The notes beneath the pieces are model-generated. The model was not told the origin of the DNA. It saw only the letters and a program-made list of their open reading frames with translations, and ran no database searches. A stretch of DNA of 64,000 nucleotides, taken from Oxyruncus cristatus. Its lineage: Eukaryota; Chordata; Aves; Passeriformes; Cotingidae. The stretch's first letter is position 1; each line of letters opens with the position of its first letter. Shown here in pieces: positions 61,381-64,000 of the stretch. Location of the stretch: the NCBI GenBank assembly GCA_013399855.1, contig VXAY01006823.1, positions 496,001-560,000 of the forward strand. The letters run 5' to 3'. Made by a program: the position numbers and the translations under genes.

Positions 61381-62716
61381 TTTCAGTCTTCTAAAATTTA
61401 TGTTAAAGGATATCTTACTTTGATAATTTTTCTATATGGTGGTCATATATGAAGAACTGATGCCTCTCAGTGACAATTAGTTATCATCTCACCTTTCTGT
61501 GGTAATAGATCATGTTGTTTCAAGAAGCATGAACCTGAGTTTCCATCTCCATAAAGAGATTAATTCTTTCCTAGAAGACTGTTGGATTGAAGGATTCAAT
61601 GTCTGCTGATGAAAACCTCTGTTAAGGAAACTTTCCTGCACCCAGCTTGAGCTGTTATTATGTTATTGCACCATGATTACATTATTTTAAGGATTGAGAT
61701 GTCTGAGACTCTGCTATGGGAAACCTAATGTCAAGCCAGTAAGGAAACCTTGTCTGACTGTGTGAGTGTGGTGAGGGTAGGGAGTCAAACAGTGCCCCTG
61801 AAAGCTCACTGAAGCTGCTTGCTGTGAAGGGGCTTTGGTCCCAGCTCAGGTGGGTGCATGTGTGACTGCCAGAGTGGCTCCGGGATGGTCAGACAGGAAA
61901 GCTTCCTCAACACCTCTACAAAACCAGAACAAGTGATTTCTTACTTCATTTGAAATTTTCAATAGTGGGCTGGAGAGGATGTCAATTCAGAGAAGAAGGG
62001 TAGCAAGAATGCTGTAATTTACTAGATAACTGAGGGGTCACACACATATATAACATACAAAGTTAAAGTGAATGAAGCCAAAGTTAATTTAAACTTCCAA
62101 ATGAAACTCAGTATATAAGAAAACCATTTTACCATCTTGTCTACATCACTTTTGCTGAAAGTATGCACTTAATATTTCATACTGCAAAATACTTTCTGAA
62201 AGTCATCAACTACTTTCAGTTTCTACAGAATGTGGTAAAACTTTTTGTACCATGAAAACTCCAGCACTTCCAAGGGTCAGAACCTTTATTCCAAAAATAA
62301 AAATAGTCCAGAAGTTCAGCTTTCTGCTGCAGAGATGGAAGGACCACGGATTTAGAATTACAGGTAATATTTCATTAAGGAAGAAATTTCATTTCACTAA
62401 GAAAGAAGTGCTAGGATTTGTTGTGACTGTTGTTTGATTGTTTTCTCTTTCCTTTAAAAATTTCAAAGCCCTATTTTGAAGCACATGAGATCCTGTGAGT
62501 GTAAACTGTGCATGATGAGAAATAGAAAGTTCTTTAAAAGACTATCTGATAAGCTCTAGAGTAAAACTGAGTTATCTTCACTTTGAGATTATCTGCAGAG
62601 ATCGCACTACTGAACGACAAGTTCTCAGGAAATCTGAAATATAAAAACCAGGCATTTGTGATGATTTTAAGAACACATATGTGCTATCATGAAAGAGAAT
62701 CATTCCATCTTCATGG

Positions 62717-62795
62717 AGTCACAGATTTTAAAGGTTAGAATTTACTTCCTGGAAGACAACAAGCCAGAAAACTTCACTCAATACATTTTGTACAT
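62717..62795 (-). mobile_element. Possible ancient CR1/L3-like 3' end relic
   Basis: AGTCACAGATTTTAAAGG followed by TTAGAA, and then CCTGGAAGACAACAAGCCAG and AAAACTTCACTCAAT, resembles the antisense 3' end of old CR1 subfamilies known from turtles and crocodilians (ATAGATTTTAAGGCCAGAAG ... CCTGTATAGCACAGGCCA ... AATTTCACCCAAT), with an internal deletion of about 25 bp. It is much more diverged than the other CR1 copies here. The call rests on a by-eye alignment. Confidence 0.35.
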
Positions 62796-64000
62796 GATAT
62801 TTCTTTAAATGAATTTCCAGTGGTATTAACTGATTAAAATAGTTTCCATAGACAGTTTTAGAGAATGTCATTCTTTGAATGAATGTATACACTAACTGTT
62901 CTCTAGTGAACCTGCACTGAATAGGAATTACAGGTGCCACTCATGCTGCCTCAATGATACATTCTTGGAAAAAGGACAGCAATACAGTATGATTTTTTAG
63001 TACCTACACCCAGTAAACATAGGACTTCTGTGAAGCAGCACCAGCTCACACTGGCAGAAGTCTGTCTTTTACATTAACACTGTCTTCCCTGAAACTGTGG
63101 CTTGTGAAGAAATCAAGGCAATAAACACAAACAAACCAATACTACATATTTGTGAGTTAGTGGTCAGCATATGAAATAGCAGAGAGGTGAGGAACAACGT
63201 ACTTAATCCATCCAATAGGCTGAACCAGTACAGAGAAAAGGAAGCAAGTCTGTCTTAAAATCTTGTATTTTCTATCTTAGAAAAGATTCTCTGAGTCTTA
63301 TCTACCAAAGTAGGTTTCTTTTTTCCCCCTCAGATTATGCTCTGTCAGTTTTCTAGTTTTTTTTTTTTTTCTCTTAGGCAGTTTACATTTTTCAAATTGT
63401 AACATCTCCAGTACAGTGACACTTGGAATACATCCTCCCTTTGCTCTCTTACTGCTTTGCTCTAATTATCAGGCTTTTTGTAAAATGGAAGGGTTTCTTC
63501 CTAAGATGTCAATATGCTGAATTGGTACAGTCTAACGCTCTGAATTTCCCAGCTTTTCAACATATAAAGCCTGTGATATAGCTGAAAAGTTACCTGCAAA
63601 AAGATATAATTCTACTTCTTTTTACAAGACCTGATGCAAATCTCATCTAGGAAGGACCCAGGAAGAAAAATGCCACTGTACAGTCACATAAAGGCTCCAT
63701 ACTATCCGATGCACTATCTGTGACCCTGATGTTATACCCCCAAAATCCAATGTTTTATTTCCACTGTAATGTAAGCACAGCCTGCCCTCCTCTTATGAGC
63801 TGGATTTCTTGCTACCCTGCCAGAGCATTGCACAGTGTGGTGATGAGGGCCCTGAGTGCTGGGGCCAAGTGACAAGTAGGCAGCTAGGGAGGCTACTCCA
63901 TCTCTCTCAGTGCCTTTGCACATGCTGAGACCAGCCAAGTCATCTCCCCCAGAGACTTCCATGCTCCCTCCTGTAAAAGGCTTATCAGCTCTCCACCGTT
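62796..64000. other. Unique DNA, no gene recognised
   Basis: No exon or repeat recognised apart from a T run near 63356-63371. The last 250 bp (63750-64000) are more G+C-rich; a 76-codon minus frame at 63732-63962 has no family resemblance. An exon that continues beyond the window cannot be excluded. Confidence 0.5.

Larger units (their letters stand above)
58481..62716. other. Unique DNA with simple repeats and candidate regulatory patches
   Basis: No exon recognised. It holds a T18 run (58703-58720), an LTR-like patch (59440-59730), the long polypyrimidine tract (60375-60561) and a mixed-composition patch with clustered factor-site motifs (61260-61380). The stretch 61740-61930 is more G+C-rich but unidentified. 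Confidence 0.5.

Overview
This 64 kb window looks like nuclear DNA of a bird, probably a neoavian and plausibly a passerine. It is AT-rich, and the recognisable interspersed repeats are mainly CR1 LINEs ending in short ATTCTRTGATTCT-type tails and solo LTRs of two families that I recognise from bird genomes. T/G-rich runs such as (GTTT)n are frequent. There are no bacterial operons, tRNA genes, rRNA genes or CRISPR arrays. Two unresolved bases (N at 22346 and 38347) mark it as assembly sequence. Species-level assignment is inference.

I found no exon of a host protein-coding gene that I can name. The open reading frames are short (184 codons at most) and most lie inside repeats or on unconstrained AT-rich DNA. 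The window is therefore best read as an intergenic gene desert or the interior of a very large intron.

Layout: 1-2435 unique AT-rich DNA; 2436-3025 CR1 3' end (+); 4424-5427 solo LTR (sense on -) with a likely 5-bp target duplication; 7508-8107 a second LTR family (sense on -), with a small relic of the same family at 9299-9345; 9346-17779 unique DNA with simple repeats; 17780-19176 long CR1 copy (+) with a broken reverse transcriptase; 22690-23206 a non-CR1 LINE relic encoding the C-terminal domain and a zinc knuckle; 23207-34283 unique DNA with a perfect 14-bp hairpin at 26344-26382; 34284-35346 CR1 (-); 38235-38443 duplicated A-rich module followed by another CR1 (38443-38945, -); 38946-45966 unique DNA with candidate regulatory patches; 45967-48000 the longest CR1 copy (-); 48001-64000 mostly unique DNA with a MIR-like SINE relic (58365-58480), a 187-bp polypyrimidine tract (60375-60561), a candidate regulatory cluster (61260-61380) and a possible ancient CR1 relic (62717-62795).

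The genes present are fragments of retrotransposon reverse transcriptases, all inactivated by 5' truncation, stops, frameshifts or catalytic-residue changes. Nothing here forms a working pathway. The items most worth a second look are the non-CR1 LINE relic, an unnamed coding-like reading frame at 54586-54918 (-), the polypyrimidine tract, the perfect hairpin, and possible exapted or regulatory patches. I did not find evidence for a new multi-gene system.
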